12,500 bases of DNA from Symbiodinium natans (taxonomy: Eukaryota > Sar > Dinophyceae > Suessiales > Symbiodiniaceae): positions 375,001 to 387,500 of the forward strand of contig CAJNDS010000779.1 in assembly GCA_905221605.1 (NCBI GenBank), given 5' to 3'. The notes under the pieces are model-generated. The model searched no databases, was not told the origin of the DNA, and saw only the letters and a list, made by a program, of their open reading frames with translations. Position numbers and translations under genes: made by a program. This document shows, piece by piece, positions 12,497 to 12,500 of this stretch. Every line of letters starts with the position of its first letter. The first letter of the stretch is position 1.

Positions 12497-12500
12497 ACCG

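Overview
This window looks like intergenic nuclear DNA from a eukaryote, and no gene in it can be called with confidence. There are no operons, ribosome binding sites, rRNA or convincing tRNA. The longest open frame that starts with ATG and is mostly free of telomere-derived sequence is about 167 codons. The dominant component is telomere-type heptamer sequence, TTTAGGG on one strand and CCCTAAA on the other. It occurs as short perfect arrays and as large tracts of degenerate derivatives (GGGGTTT, CGGGTTT, CCCTGAA, CCCCAAA). This heptamer is the telomere unit of land plants, many green algae, chromerids and dinoflagellates. The abundance of decayed copies, the mid-range GC content and the many simple repeats make a dinoflagellate-like alga my leading guess. 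That is inference only: no spliced-leader relic or diagnostic gene was found.

Layout. Positions 1-2200 are degenerate telomere-like tracts whose strand orientation flips repeatedly, with short unique spacers. Positions 2200-3900 are the most gene-like part. They hold an AT-rich patch with an inverted repeat, a two-copy tandem duplication (2836-3331, units 258 and 238 bp), a small minus-strand frame with a signal-peptide-like start (2708-2935), and a plus-strand frame (3394-3633). Positions 3900-6260 return to flipping degenerate tracts, interrupted by a palindrome-rich block (4740-4930) and a C13-A20 homopolymer junction (4987-5019). At 6311-6435 there are 17 perfect CCCTAAA units. Positions 6436-9300 are mostly unique sequence with the longest ATG frame (7233-7736) and no recognisable protein.

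Positions 9300-10400 are a dense cluster of simple sequence: four further CCCTAAA arrays, a 220-bp microsatellite cascade and a modular minisatellite built from 21-, 33- and 30-bp units. From about 10,430 the character changes. The telomere-like background almost disappears and is replaced by a nested repeat structure. This has a 56-bp direct repeat (10479 and 11623), a direct repeat of about 245 to 300 bp (11008 and 12194), and two long foldback hairpins (arms 32 bp at 11329-11410 and about 95 bp at 11676-11880). This right-hand block is the best candidate for an undescribed element, probably a non-autonomous foldback or MITE-like family.

Nothing here shows genes working together. The four CDS entries are candidates at low confidence, given so that they can be tested. 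The window is better read as a repeat landscape shaped by telomere-sequence insertion and decay, microsatellite growth and foldback elements.
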